A stretch of DNA of 64,000 bases from Priestia taiwanensis (GTDB lineage Bacteria; Bacillota; Bacilli; Bacillales; Bacillaceae_G): contig NZ_BMFK01000003.1 of assembly GCF_014638355.1 (NCBI RefSeq), positions 124,001-188,000 on the forward strand, given 5' to 3'. Below are positions 63,922-64,000 of the stretch, one piece after another (the stretch's first letter is position 1; the number at the start of each line of letters is the position of its first letter). The translations under genes and the position numbers were made by a program. Under the pieces are notes generated by a model that saw only the letters and a list, made by a program, of their open reading frames with translations, was not told the DNA's origin and did not search any database.

Positions 63922-64000
63922 TTATTTTAAAACACCATAAACTGAAATTGAAACTTTACCAACCATTCTTTTGTTTGTATCATTACGAAGACGAACTTTA
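63922..64000 (-). CDS. C-terminal end of an unidentified gene (partial)
   Basis: On the minus strand the frame from the window edge reads KVRLRNDTNKRMVGKVS then ISVYGVLK and stops at TAA 63922-63924. Composition looks coding, but the gene lies mostly outside the window and cannot be named. Confidence 0.45.
   Translation of the reverse strand, partial: KVRLRNDTNKRMVGKVSISVYGVLK

Noticed and set aside
1-64000. CRISPR arrays, tRNA and rRNA genes
   Set aside because: No regularly spaced repeats, CCA-ended cloverleaves or rRNA signatures were seen on either strand.

Overview
The window comes from a low-GC Gram-positive of the Bacillaceae, most likely a Bacillus close to the B. cereus group. The reasons are strong AGGAGG-type ribosome binding sites, a gatCAB-dgkB-rlmCD block, a PerR-boxed ahpCF pair, a kip-type 5-oxoprolinase cluster, a Rap-Phr pair, a class B sortase, and many hairpin-plus-T-run terminators. 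This placement rests on recognising families, not on any search.

Layout. 0-9 kb: end of a sensor kinase, a small HTH protein, a PfkB sugar/nucleoside kinase, a methyltransferase, an ECF sigma factor with two paralogous membrane PH-like proteins, and a DM13/response regulator/kinase operon. 9-18 kb: transporters, regulators and small enzymes (LysR/AEC, HxlR/NAD(P)H oxidoreductase, TetR/YhgE-type permease), a frameshifted amidase, and a divergent pair of resistance-like genes (an aminoglycoside-phosphotransferase-fold kinase and a truncated acetyltransferase), each behind a leader peptide with alternative hairpins. 18-21 kb: an HTH-TPR regulator next to about 1.2 kb without a long gene, which holds two look-alike transcription units. 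21-26 kb: a nuclease-like protein, an Rrf2 regulator with a methyltransferase, and ahpCF. 26-31 kb: an AT-rich surface module with sortase B, a 1145-residue VWA/lipase protein and a membrane protein. 31-42 kb: an ABC-F protein behind an attenuator leader, a YgjP-like peptidase, a frameshifted methyltransferase, a Dph6-like enzyme, Rap-Phr, a lipoprotein and the pxp operon with its NRAMP transporter. 42.3-50.5 kb: a very AT-rich accessory island with a PIN-like protein, an IS3 remnant, a defence-type reverse transcriptase with a structured promoter-bearing leader, a phage-like replication protein, and a DGQHR protein with a membrane partner. 50.5-64 kb: dus, an amidohydrolase, an inserted HTH/isochorismatase pair bounded by a duplicated end of rlmCD, rlmCD, dgkB, gatBAC, two acetyltransferases and a VanZ protein.

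The most interesting observations are: the reverse-transcriptase locus with its own sigma-A promoter, a roughly 290-nt structured leader and a well-initiated ORF on the opposite strand; three separate attenuator leaders on resistance-type genes; the paired non-coding or small-peptide units beside the HTH-TPR regulator; the shared unusual promoter of the ECF sigma operon and its paralogue; and the VWA/lipase protein with a sorting signal and a second signal peptide in its interior. Several genes are damaged by single-base changes or lost starts (amidase, YrrT-like methyltransferase, two acetyltransferases). These could be real decay or sequencing errors.
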